From assembly GCA_034435315.1 (NCBI GenBank), contig DAOTYB010000145.1:1-15496 (forward strand): a stretch of DNA of 15,496 bases, given 5' to 3'. A program made the translations under genes and the position numbers. This DNA comes from VGOB01 sp034435315 (GTDB taxonomy: Bacteria; Chloroflexota; Anaerolineae; UBA4142). Shown piece by piece: positions 5,870 to 12,514 of the stretch; within the stretch, counting starts at the first letter, position 1; each line of letters starts with the position of its first letter. The notes below the pieces were generated by a model. The model had not been told where the DNA came from. It did no database searches and saw only the letters and a list, made by a program, of their open reading frames with translations.

Positions 5870-7866
5870 CGCCACTCGACACGCGGCGACCGCCACACCG
5901 ACGCGCCGCGCGTCATCTCGATTGAAAATTGCGTCACGTGCACCGGGATTTCGCGCGCGTACCATTCCACAATCGTATCGCCGATTGCCCATTCGAGCGG
6001 TGGAACGGCAAAGCGATATTTGTCTTGGGTAACCAGCGCGCCGCGTGCATCGAGCCACGCCAGCGTCATTTCCGTTTCCCGACGATCCGGCGGTAGCGCG
6101 ATGATTTGCCAGTACAACAACGCACCCTGTGGCTCTTCGTTGTAGCGCGAGACGCCCACCAGTTTCAAGTACGGATTGAACTCGATGTTCAATTCCTGTT
6201 GCGGCAGCGCCGGCGCGCCCAGGCGCCACGCGGTAAAGTACGTCCCATTTGCAACGTGCGCCGCGTGCGGCGCGACGCGCGTCAACCACTCGAACGGCGG
6301 TGCGTAATCGCGAACGAAAATGTAGAGCGCATCGGCTTGCTGCGCGCCAAAGATGAGCGCGCGCTGCGCGTTCGATTCTTTGAACCGCGTCGCACGCTCG
6401 ATGTAGCGCGAAGTTGGCACGCGCTCGCCCAACAACATCAGCGTCGGATGACGATACACTTCGGTCGAAATGTAAATCGGTACGGTCGCGGGTTGCTGCT
6501 GAATGAACGCGGACGCCTCCGCGAGATCACTATCGAACTTGAGGGGCACCTCGGGATGATTTGCCCACGCCACAAAGTAATCGTACGTCGTCCACACGGC
6601 GCTGCCGATGAGACAAGACGCAATCAGAGCGCGGGCGACGAATTTTCGATTTTCGATTGCCAATTGCCGATTTAGAAATCGAAAATCGAAAATCGAAAAT
6701 CGAAAATCCAGCGCTTCCATCGCAAGCGCAGGAAACACAAACACGCCGGGCACCACGCCTAACACGCGCACCCCTTTGGGAATCATATCGGCGGTGAGAA
6801 ACGCGGGCAAGCACATCACCACGAACCACAGCAACAAGAAACGATACTGCGGTTGACGCCAGCGCCTGAGCGCGATTACCACGCCCGCCAGAAACCACGG
6901 CGCGATGAACAAATCGAAAATCGGTTTGCCCGGCAGGTTGTAATGCCGGCTCTGATAGCCCAGCCCCGGCACCACAAACTGCGCTAGATTGCCGACCACA
7001 CTCGTCGCGAACGCGACAAGCGGATTTGCTTGATCGAAAATCGAAGTGCTATCGAAACGCCGGGTGAATTGCACCGGATTCTGCGCGAAATAGAGGAGGA
7101 GCGGTAGCATCACGAGCAACGCGCACAATGCGGCGATGATGAGACCGATGAATGACGAACGACCAATGACGAAGGATGTTCGTCTTTCGTCTTTCGTCAT
7201 TCGTCCTTCGTCATTCGCCCATCGCCAGATCACAAATTCCATCGCGACGAACACCGCAACGAACACGCCCACGAATCGTCCCGGCGAGTAGGTGTAGATC
7301 GCCAGTCCCAGCACCGCGCCCGCGCTCGCGTAGAATCGCCAATCGCGCGTGTGGAAGGCGCGCCACAAGAGCGCATAGCCAATCGCCTCGACCAGCGGCA
7401 AGAGCGTATCGCGATGCGCGTTGCGCGTCATCTGAATATGCCAGAACGAAATCGCGAGCAGCGCGCTCGTGAGAAACGCGAGGCGCGTCGCGCGCTTGCG
7501 CGAAAAAATTCCCGCCGCCCATTCGCGCACAAACCAGAACGTGACCGGAATCGTCACCAGCCCGGCGATGATGGCGGGGAGACGCGTAGCAAGCGGCGTG
7601 ACGCCAAAGAGCGCGTACGAAAGCGCGGTGAGGTAAACGTAAATCGGTTCGCGTCCCAGATGCGCGTGAAACCAGATGTTAAAATTTCCCGCCAGCACAT
7701 CGAGCGCGTCGAGTCCCTCCACCGCTTCATCGCCAAACAGACCCGGCGGCAGCCGATCGAGCACGTAGACGCGCAACGCAATCGCCACGAGCGCGACCGC
7801 CAGCACCACCACCCAATCTCTAATCTCTAATCTCCAATCTCTAATCCCCAATCTCCACTCTCTCAC
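5866..7866 (-). CDS. GT39/ArnT-like polytopic glycosyltransferase
   Basis: 666 aa from GTG 7866, which overlaps the upstream TGA (GTGA), consistent with translational coupling; no ATG gives a better start. Membrane segments begin at residue 19. The first external loop has GLFGDEAVEG (D46, E47) and LGREP (R72, E73, P74), the hallmark catalytic-loop pattern of dolichyl/undecaprenyl-phosphate-sugar GT-C enzymes (PMT/ArnT/GT39). About ten hydrophobic segments follow, to about residue 440, then an extracytoplasmic C-terminal region ending in a beta-rich stretch (EMTLAWLDARGALV). Predicted to transfer a sugar from a lipid-phosphate carrier to a protein or glycan outside the membrane. Residues 1-18 derive from a heptad array (EWRLGIRDW-type), and two more arrays are coded through at 7152-7214 and 6644-6706, both between membrane segments. 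The stop overlaps the next gene's start. Confidence 0.87.
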   Translation of the reverse strand: MREWRLGIRDWRLEIRDWVVVLAVALVAIALRVYVLDRLPPGLFGDEAVEGLDALDVLAGNFNIWFHAHLGREPIYVYLTALSYALFGVTPLATRLPAIIAGLVTIPVTFWFVREWAAGIFSRKRATRLAFLTSALLAISFWHIQMTRNAHRDTLLPLVEAIGYALLWRAFHTRDWRFYASAGAVLGLAIYTYSPGRFVGVFVAVFVAMEFVIWRWANDEGRMTKDERRTSFVIGRSSFIGLIIAALCALLVMLPLLLYFAQNPVQFTRRFDSTSIFDQANPLVAFATSVVGNLAQFVVPGLGYQSRHYNLPGKPIFDLFIAPWFLAGVVIALRRWRQPQYRFLLLWFVVMCLPAFLTADMIPKGVRVLGVVPGVFVFPALAMEALDFRFSIFDFRFLNRQLAIENRKFVARALIASCLIGSAVWTTYDYFVAWANHPEVPLKFDSDLAEASAFIQQQPATVPIYISTEVYRHPTLMLLGERVPTSRYIERATRFKESNAQRALIFGAQQADALYIFVRDYAPPFEWLTRVAPHAAHVANGTYFTAWRLGAPALPQQELNIEFNPYLKLVGVSRYNEEPQGALLYWQIIALPPDRRETEMTLAWLDARGALVTQDKYRFAVPPLEWAIGDTIVEWYAREIPVHVTQFSIEMTRGASVWRSPRVEWR
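6644..6706. repeat. Heptad repeat array, TCGAAAA/TTTCGAT family, inside CDS
   Basis: Nine 7-mers in one phase (63 bp, 21 codons): TTTCGAT twice, TGCCAAT, TGCCGAT, TTAGAAA, then TCGAAAA four times. The two arms are in inverse orientation. It encodes DFRFSIFDFRF-type sequence after a predicted membrane segment of the GT39-like protein and keeps the frame. Confidence 0.85.
7152..7214. repeat. Heptad repeat array, TCGTCAT family, inside CDS
   Basis: Nine 7-mers in one phase (63 bp, 21 codons): ATGACGA, ACGACCA, ATGACGA, AGGATGT, TCGTCTT twice, TCGTCAT, TCGTCCT, TCGTCAT. The left arm is inverse to the right. Same family as the 5737-5862 array. It encodes NDEGRMTKDERRTSF between two membrane segments of the GT39-like protein. 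Confidence 0.85.
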
Positions 7867-7868
7867 CT
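7813..7868. repeat. Heptad repeat array, CCAATCT/CTAATCT family, at the start codon
   Basis: Seven clear 7-mers at 7813-7861 (CCAATCT, CTAATCT, CTAATCT, CCAATCT, CTAATCC, CCAATCT, CCACTCT) plus a degenerate eighth (CTCACCT). There is one orientation only. The eighth unit overlaps both the stop codon of the GH-like gene and the GTG start of the GT39-like gene, so the array supplies that protein's first 18 residues. Confidence 0.82.
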
Positions 7869-10043
7869 GGGATTCACCACCACGAACTGCGCGCCCGCGC
7901 GATCCTGCAACCAGCGAATCTGTTCTTGCACCAGACCGACCCAGTAGTTGATGGCGCGAACGCTGCGCAAACGAATCGCGCCGGTAATCGTGACCGTGCG
8001 TCCCGGCAACAGCGGCTCGCCCAATCCCCAACGATACGGATGATCAATGCCAACACGTCCATCGAAATCCACGCCGACGCGGTACGCGTAGATTTCATCG
8101 GGAAAACCGCGCGTGTAGAACGATTCGCCTTCGTCGTACACAAAACCGGGCGGTGGACCTTGCGTTTCGAGTGGACCGTTCGAATTGTTCTTGACGGTGA
8201 TACTCACGTGCAACAAATCACCACTCGGCAAAGTTGTCGGCGTCAAACTGACCGCGACGATTTGCGGAATCGCGTCCGCCGGCGCGCGCACCGCGACGCG
8301 CTGCGTGCCTTTGTAATCGTGCAACCACGCGACCTGCTCGCGCACCAGTCCAGCCCAATAATCCACAAACTGCGGATTATGCATCCGAATCGCGCCGGTG
8401 ATGGTGCGAGTTTCGCCGGGCGCGAGTGGCGCGCCCAATCCCCAGCGATACGGATGATCCCAGCCCGTGCGTCCGGTGAAATCAATCCCCACGCGATACG
8501 CGTTCAACACATCGGGAAAACCGCGCGTGTAGAACGTATCGCCCTCGTCGTACACGAAACCGGGATCGGGACCTTGCGTTGGCAACGTCTCGTCGGAATT
8601 GTTCTTGACGGTGATACTCACCTGCAGCACATCGCCCACATTCAAAATTGTCGGCGTCAGTTTGACCTGAACGATTTGCGGCAGCGGTGCGACGAGTGGA
8701 TGCACCGCAATCGTTTGTACGCCTTGCCGATCCTGCACCCACGCGATACGTTCGCGCACCAAGCCGACCCAGTACGCGCGCGTGCGCGGCTGCGTCAACC
8801 GAATTCCGCCGGTGATCGTGCGCGATTCGCCGGGCGCGAGCGGCGCGCCCAAACCCCAACGATACGGATGATCAATACCGGTGCGTCCGTCGAAATCAAT
8901 GCCCACGCGAAACGCGTTCGGCACATCGGGAAAACCGCGCGTGTAGAACGTATCGCCTTCGTCGTACACAAAATCGGGCGCGGGGTCTTGCGTCGGCAAC
9001 GTCTCGGTGGAATTGTTCTTGACGGTGATGCTGACGTTCAGCACTTCGCCACTCTCCAACACCCTTGGCGTAAACGTGACGCGCGTGATGTCGTATGGCG
9101 GTGGGATGCGCGCGGCTTTTTGGAACGCGTACCACGCCGGGCGACGATTGCCGGCATCGTCCACCAAGCCCCAGCCGCCGTTGGGATACTTCCACGTGAA
9201 CCAGAACGCGCGCGCGACCGTAGCGGTGCCCAGCGCACGCACCACCTCAAAGCCGCGTTGCAAGTACTCGGCGACGGCATCTTCACGCGTGAGATTGTCG
9301 GGCCAGGTAAAGTTCAAATCCGCGCCAAACTCGGTGAGCCACAGCGGCTTGCCGGCGATGGCGCGCGCACGCGCGAGCGAATCGCGCAGTTCGCCGTATT
9401 TCCAATTTGGAAACGGAAAATCGCCGACGCCCAGTCCCAGCACGTGCCAGCCCGCCGCATCGAACGCGCCTCCGGATGCTTGCGCAACGCGCTGCAAATA
9501 GTCGAACTTTTCGCCGCAACAAATTCCACCAGAAATGACCGGCAAATCGGCGACGGCTTTGATTTTGGTGTAACACGCCTTGAGCAAACGCCCATAATCT
9601 TCCGGTCGAATGCCCTGCCCTTCGGGCTCGTTGAAAATCTCGATGGCGTGAATTTTGTCGCGATAGAACGCCGCCAGTTTTTGCGCGAGGTCACTCACTC
9701 GACTTATGTAACCCACTTCGGGTGTCAGCCATTCCGGGGCACCGTGTGACGGCGGAAATTCGTCGAACGTCTCGGTGTTGATAAGCACAAGAATCTTGAC
9801 GTCCAGCGATTTGTACTGCTCGATGATCCAATCCAGTTCAAAGTTTTGTCCGCTGTGAAAATTCTGAAACTTGCGGACGACCAAATAGCGAATCCAGCGC
9901 GGACCGAGTTCGCGCAGTTCCGCAACGCTCGGCACAACCACATCACGAATACCCGGATTGATAGACAAGCCGACCAGTGGATCTGGTTCTGTCATCTCGC
10001 GGGAGTGCATATTGGAAGTCTTCTGCAAATCCGCTGCTGACAT
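7863..10043 (-). CDS. Clan GH-A glycoside-hydrolase-like protein with three C-terminal repeats
   Basis: 726 aa from ATG 10043, supported by AAGGAGG 7 nt upstream. Residues 20-315 look like a (beta/alpha)8 clan GH-A domain: the acid/base glutamate is in IEIFNEP (E139) and the nucleophile in WLTEFG (E238), about 100 residues apart as in that clan. The family number (GH5, GH39, GH53 or other) cannot be fixed by eye. Residues 319-726 are three tandem repeats with an exact 138-residue period (VSITVKNN at 337, 475 and 613), each with FVYDEG, FYTRGFPD and HPYRWGLG; they are probably beta-sandwich accessory domains. No signal peptide is visible: the N-terminus is hydrophilic (MSAADLQKTSNMHSREM). First gene of the operon with two membrane glycosyltransferases, so it may act on the glycan they build. 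Promoter not identified; the region upstream is repeat-rich. Confidence 0.85.
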   Translation of the reverse strand: MSAADLQKTSNMHSREMTEPDPLVGLSINPGIRDVVVPSVAELRELGPRWIRYLVVRKFQNFHSGQNFELDWIIEQYKSLDVKILVLINTETFDEFPPSHGAPEWLTPEVGYISRVSDLAQKLAAFYRDKIHAIEIFNEPEGQGIRPEDYGRLLKACYTKIKAVADLPVISGGICCGEKFDYLQRVAQASGGAFDAAGWHVLGLGVGDFPFPNWKYGELRDSLARARAIAGKPLWLTEFGADLNFTWPDNLTREDAVAEYLQRGFEVVRALGTATVARAFWFTWKYPNGGWGLVDDAGNRRPAWYAFQKAARIPPPYDITRVTFTPRVLESGEVLNVSITVKNNSTETLPTQDPAPDFVYDEGDTFYTRGFPDVPNAFRVGIDFDGRTGIDHPYRWGLGAPLAPGESRTITGGIRLTQPRTRAYWVGLVRERIAWVQDRQGVQTIAVHPLVAPLPQIVQVKLTPTILNVGDVLQVSITVKNNSDETLPTQGPDPGFVYDEGDTFYTRGFPDVLNAYRVGIDFTGRTGWDHPYRWGLGAPLAPGETRTITGAIRMHNPQFVDYWAGLVREQVAWLHDYKGTQRVAVRAPADAIPQIVAVSLTPTTLPSGDLLHVSITVKNNSNGPLETQGPPPGFVYDEGESFYTRGFPDEIYAYRVGVDFDGRVGIDHPYRWGLGEPLLPGRTVTITGAIRLRSVRAINYWVGLVQEQIRWLQDRAGAQFVVVNPR
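7866..9089 (-). repeat. Three tandem 414-bp coding repeats of the GH-like protein
   Basis: Units at about 9089-8676, 8675-8262 and 8261-7866. The spacing of the conserved VSITVKNN motif is 138 codons both times. Long stretches are nearly identical at DNA level, for example the segment coding FYTRGFPD near 8100, 8515 and 8935. This suggests fairly recent internal duplication or homogenisation. It is unlike the 7-bp arrays, which are not protein domains. Confidence 0.85.
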
Positions 10044-10083
10044 TCTTTCCTCCTTCGAAAATGTGGGGCAAATTTGCGTCCTC

Positions 10084-10128
10084 TATTTTCATCCGTCGTG
10101 GTGGGCGCGTGCGCCCATGAACAACTCC
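10084..10128. repeat. 45-bp element, copy 1
   Basis: Starts TATTTTCATCC and ends ACAACTC. It aligns without gaps to 10569-10613, with 37 of 45 positions identical. Contains the palindrome GGGCGC-GT-GCGCCC at 10103-10116. Confidence 0.75.
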
Positions 10129-10141
10129 TTCGAAAATACAT

Positions 10142-10210
10142 TTGTCCACGAAGGTCACGAAGGAACACGCAGAAAAAATCTTCGTGTCTCTTCGTGCCCT
10201 TGGTGGACAA
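10142..10210. repeat. Long imperfect inverted repeat
   Basis: Arms 10142-10172 and 10180-10210 (31 nt each) enclose a 7-nt AT-only centre. They are mostly complementary, with a handful of mismatches; the outer ends are TTGTCCAC and GTGGACAA. It would form a long hairpin in RNA or cruciform DNA. No U-run follows, so it is not an obvious terminator. Confidence 0.6.
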
Positions 10211-10237
10211 GTAACCATGCAAAAGTTGTTTCCGCTT

Positions 10238-10259
10238 GGGGCGAAAGATTTTTCGCCCC
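10238..10259. repeat. 22-bp palindrome, intergenic copy 1
   Basis: GGGGCGAAA followed by GATTT-type centre and TTCGCCCC. Same family as the two in-frame copies at 821-872. Confidence 0.78.
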
Positions 10260-10313
10260 CACAGGATAATTACTCAGCCGTCCTATCCATTGCGAAATAG
10301 CCTCACCCCCTGG

Positions 10314-10350
10314 CCCCCTCCCCGCGCTGCAGAGCAGCGTGGGGAGGGGG
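10314..10350. repeat. Stem-loop 1 of the intergenic cluster
   Basis: Arms 10314-10330 and 10334-10350 (17 nt, 16 Watson-Crick pairs and one G-T) with a 3-nt loop AGA. The outer ends are CCCCCTCCCC and GGGGAGGGGG. Confidence 0.8.
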
Positions 10351-10362
10351 AAACAAGGGAAT

Positions 10363-10403
10363 AGGGGTGTGGGCAGGTGGCTTCGCCGCCCGCCCACACC
10401 CCT
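10363..10403. repeat. Stem-loop 2 of the intergenic cluster
   Basis: Outer arms AGGGGTGTGGGC and GCCCACACCCCT (12 bp, perfect), then one mismatch, then GGTGGC/GCCGCC around a TTC loop. About 18 bp of stem. Confidence 0.78.
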
Positions 10404-10414
10404 CCTCCCATATC

Positions 10415-10451
10415 CCCCCTGCTCTCCCCGTTTTGCGGGGAGAGCAGGGGG
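10415..10451. repeat. Stem-loop 3 of the intergenic cluster
   Basis: Arms 10415-10430 and 10436-10451 are a perfect 16-bp match (CCCCCTGCTCTCCCCG and its reverse complement) with a TTTTG loop. Confidence 0.82.
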
Positions 10452-10478
10452 CAGGGAGATGAGAGGGTTATTCCCGTA

Positions 10479-10500
10479 GAGGCGAAAGATTTTTCGCCCG
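10479..10500. repeat. 22-bp palindrome, intergenic copy 2
   Basis: GAGGCGAAA, then a GATTT centre and TTCGCCCG. Flanks CGTA and TAC extend the symmetry. Same family as 821-872 and 10238-10259. Confidence 0.75.
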
Positions 10501-10568
10501 TACAACGATGGCGCAACAACGAGCACCATAACCTTCCGATGGCGGAAAAAGACTTTTGCACACCTACT

Positions 10569-10613
10569 TATTTTCATCCCTCGTGGCAGGCGCAGGCGCC
10601 GATGGACAACTCT
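10569..10613. repeat. 45-bp element, copy 2
   Basis: Gapless partner of 10084-10128. Its palindrome is GGCGC-AG-GCGCC: the loop and outer bases differ from copy 1 but the stem is kept. It ends 22 bp from the prmC stop. Confidence 0.75.
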
Positions 10614-10635
10614 GGACGGAAAAGACGTATCAAAC

Positions 10636-11508
10636 TTATTCCACCTTCCACTGAATTTCGACCAGCCGATCCAACAATTCCAGATCGCGATGCAGTACTG
10701 CCATCACACGCGGCAAGGCGCGATACACCTCTTCCAGCGCGCGCGATCCTTGCTCCTCGGAGATTTCCAAAAGCGCCACGGCGCCGCGCGCGGCGTGCGC
10801 GGACAACTGCGCCAGTAGACGACGAAAAACTACCAGGCCGTCTTCACCACCATCCAGTGCAAGGCGCGGCTCGAACGCGCGGATCTCGCGCGGCAACTCG
10901 TCCCAGCGCGCGCGCGGAATGTACGGCAAATTAGCCACCAGCACATCGAACGGCACAGAGACGCGCTCGAGCAAATCGCTTTCGATGAATTCGATGCGTG
11001 CCGCGACGCCGAGTCGCCGCGCGTTGAGGCGCGCGACCTCGAGCGCGTCGCGCGAAATGTCAGTGGCCAGGACGCGCGCATTGGGCAAATGATGCGCCAG
11101 CGTCACCGCCAGCGCGCCCGAACCTGTGCCAACGTCCACAATGACGGGCGCATGCTTTTGCCGCGCGCGTTCGAGCGCAAGGTGCACCAGCATCTCGGTC
11201 TCGTGGCGCGGAATCATCACGCGGCGATCCACCACAAAATCGAGGTGGTAGAATGTCTGATGTCCCAGAATGTACGCCAGCGGCTCGTGTTGCGCGCGGC
11301 GCGCGACAGTGGCGGCATAACGCGCCGCCACATCGGGGGACAGTGGTTCGTCCAAACGCGCGAGCACACTCTCTCGCGTCGTTTCGAGCGCGTGCGCGAG
11401 CAACAGTTCCGCTTGCAAGCGCGCGTCATAGTACGGCATCGTCGCGCCGAGTGCGCGCGTGGCGTCGAGGAGTGCGTACTGGAGGGTAAGAGGTTGCGCG
11501 GCTTTCAA
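10636..11508 (-). CDS. prmC: Peptide chain release factor glutamine methyltransferase
   Basis: 290 aa, the usual PrmC/HemK length. It methylates the GGQ glutamine of RF1/RF2 with SAM. The N-terminal helical domain (1-95) has QTFYHLDF at 84-91. The catalytic domain has MIPRHETE at 98-105, SAM motif VDVGTGSG at 124-131, the acidic ribose-binding position in ATD at 148-150, and EPRLALDGGEDGL at 213-225. The catalytic NPPY motif reads NLPY (193-196), a one-residue departure seen in other N6/amide methyltransferases. The start is TTG 11508: an in-frame stop lies eight codons upstream and no ATG lies between; the next ATG (residue 24) would cut the first helix. GAGGAA directly abuts the TTG, an awkwardly short spacing, so the exact start is uncertain. 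The gene follows the membrane protein by 29 bp; prfA is not beside it. Confidence 0.9.
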   Translation of the reverse strand: MKAAQPLTLQYALLDATRALGATMPYYDARLQAELLLAHALETTRESVLARLDEPLSPDVAARYAATVARRAQHEPLAYILGHQTFYHLDFVVDRRVMIPRHETEMLVHLALERARQKHAPVIVDVGTGSGALAVTLAHHLPNARVLATDISRDALEVARLNARRLGVAARIEFIESDLLERVSVPFDVLVANLPYIPRARWDELPREIRAFEPRLALDGGEDGLVVFRRLLAQLSAHAARGAVALLEISEEQGSRALEEVYRALPRVMAVLHRDLELLDRLVEIQWKVE

Positions 11509-11537
11509 TTCCTCTGCCGTGATTCTTTCAAATTATC

Positions 11538-12506
11538 CTACGTTTTCAGCGCGGTGATCGTTACGCCCTCTCTACTCAAAATCAACAGGGCGATGGCACC
11601 TAGCCCTACGGCAAACCACAACGTGCACACCCGCACAAAGAGTGTCGTGGCGGCAGCAAGCGTGGCACTCGTTCCGAGTACGAGTTGTAACAACGTGGTC
11701 ATACTCCCTTCCGTCGTACCCAAACCGCCCGGCGTGAACGTTGCCGCGCCAAAGAGCGTGGCACCGGCATAGATAAAGGTCGCCACCAGCAACAGGTGTG
11801 CCGTCGCCGCAAGTCCAAAGCCGTGCAAAATCAAAAAGAGCGCGACACACTCGCCGAACCACGCCACCAGTGACAACGCGACCGCCACGAGAAGAGGACG
11901 CCATCGCAAGAGCAGGTACGCGCTATCGTACAAATTCCACAACAGATTTGCCGGACGCTCCAAAAGTTGCCGCCGTGTCAGGCGTTGCAGGAACCACTCG
12001 ACCATTCGACGCGATTGTACCACGCCTACAATGCACACCAGACCGACGCAGATGACCATCAACGCCGGCAAGCCCAGGGGAAAAACGCTGATGCCCAGCG
12101 CGGCGAGCAAGACCATCCCCATCACATCGGTCAAGCGTTCCGCCGCAACGATAGATGCTGAACGACTCACCGGCACATCGTAGCGCGCCTTGAGTAAGAC
12201 CGCTTTGAGCAACTCGCCGAGTTTGCCCGGCACCATCGTCAACGCAAAGCCGGCAAGGAAAATCAACAAACTGGGACCCCACGCGACCGAGGTCATTCCA
12301 AGCACCCGCAGGTAATAATGCCAGCGGACAAATCGCAGCCCATAATTGATTAACACGGCAATGAGCGTGAAGGATAACCAGAACCAATCCCAATGCACGA
12401 GGGCATCGGCAAGTTGAGGTATATCGGCATACAGCATCAACACAAAATACACGAGCGCGGCAAAGGCAAGGGACCAGAGGATTCTGGAACGCAGGTGGGT
12501 CAGCAT
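11538..12506 (-). CDS. UPF0104 / lysylphosphatidylglycerol synthase TM-region protein
   Basis: 322 aa from ATG 12506 (a TTG lies one codon upstream). Polytopic, with about eight hydrophobic segments. Family landmarks: LRFVRWHYYLR (58-68), MVPGKLGELLKA (92-103), AAERLTDVMG (122-131) and TFTPGGLGTTEG (274-285). It belongs to the YbhN/AglD-like family that shares the flippase part of MprF. Members are linked to lipid or polyprenol-linked sugar handling; the substrate is unknown. No Shine-Dalgarno sequence precedes the ATG. Probably the first gene of a two-gene operon with prmC, and divergent from the asparaginase gene across a 164-bp gap. Confidence 0.87.
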   Translation of the reverse strand: MLTHLRSRILWSLAFAALVYFVLMLYADIPQLADALVHWDWFWLSFTLIAVLINYGLRFVRWHYYLRVLGMTSVAWGPSLLIFLAGFALTMVPGKLGELLKAVLLKARYDVPVSRSASIVAAERLTDVMGMVLLAALGISVFPLGLPALMVICVGLVCIVGVVQSRRMVEWFLQRLTRRQLLERPANLLWNLYDSAYLLLRWRPLLVAVALSLVAWFGECVALFLILHGFGLAATAHLLLVATFIYAGATLFGAATFTPGGLGTTEGSMTTLLQLVLGTSATLAAATTLFVRVCTLWFAVGLGAIALLILSREGVTITALKT

Positions 12507-12514
12507 CAAAAGTT

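Larger units (their letters stand above)
10044..10635. other. 592-bp intergenic region filled with repeats and stem-loops
   Basis: No gene is supported here. From left to right it holds: a 45-bp element (10084-10128), a large inverted repeat (10142-10210), a 22-bp palindrome (10238-10259), three consecutive G/C-rich stem-loops (10314-10451), a second palindrome copy (10479-10500), and a second copy of the 45-bp element (10569-10613). It separates the prmC operon from the glycosyl operon on the same strand. It must hold the operon's promoter unless transcription reads through, but no good -10/-35 pair was found. Confidence 0.75.

Noticed and set aside
5870..6289. Upstream extension of the large GT-C-like protein to an in-frame start at 6289
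   Set aside because: It would overlap 420 bp of the GT39-like gene in another frame and adds a motif-free Arg-rich stretch. The ATGA overlap at 5869 is the natural start.
4327..7868. Heptad arrays as real protein repeat domains (coiled coil or similar)
   Set aside because: The conserved unit is 7 bp at DNA level, different families encode unrelated peptides, and the arrays fall in loops or tails of membrane proteins.
7867..8031. Upstream extension of the GT39-like protein to 8031
   Set aside because: The added residues overlap the conserved third repeat of the GH-like protein. The GTG at 7866 overlaps the stop and directly precedes the membrane part.
7926..9749. 607-codon open frame on the plus strand with three internal repeats
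   Set aside because: The repeats mirror those of the minus-strand GH-like gene, which has catalytic motifs and a good ribosome binding site. The plus frame is an antisense echo.
10314..10451. CRISPR array
   Set aside because: The repeated units are hairpins of different sequence without equal spacers, and no cas gene is nearby.
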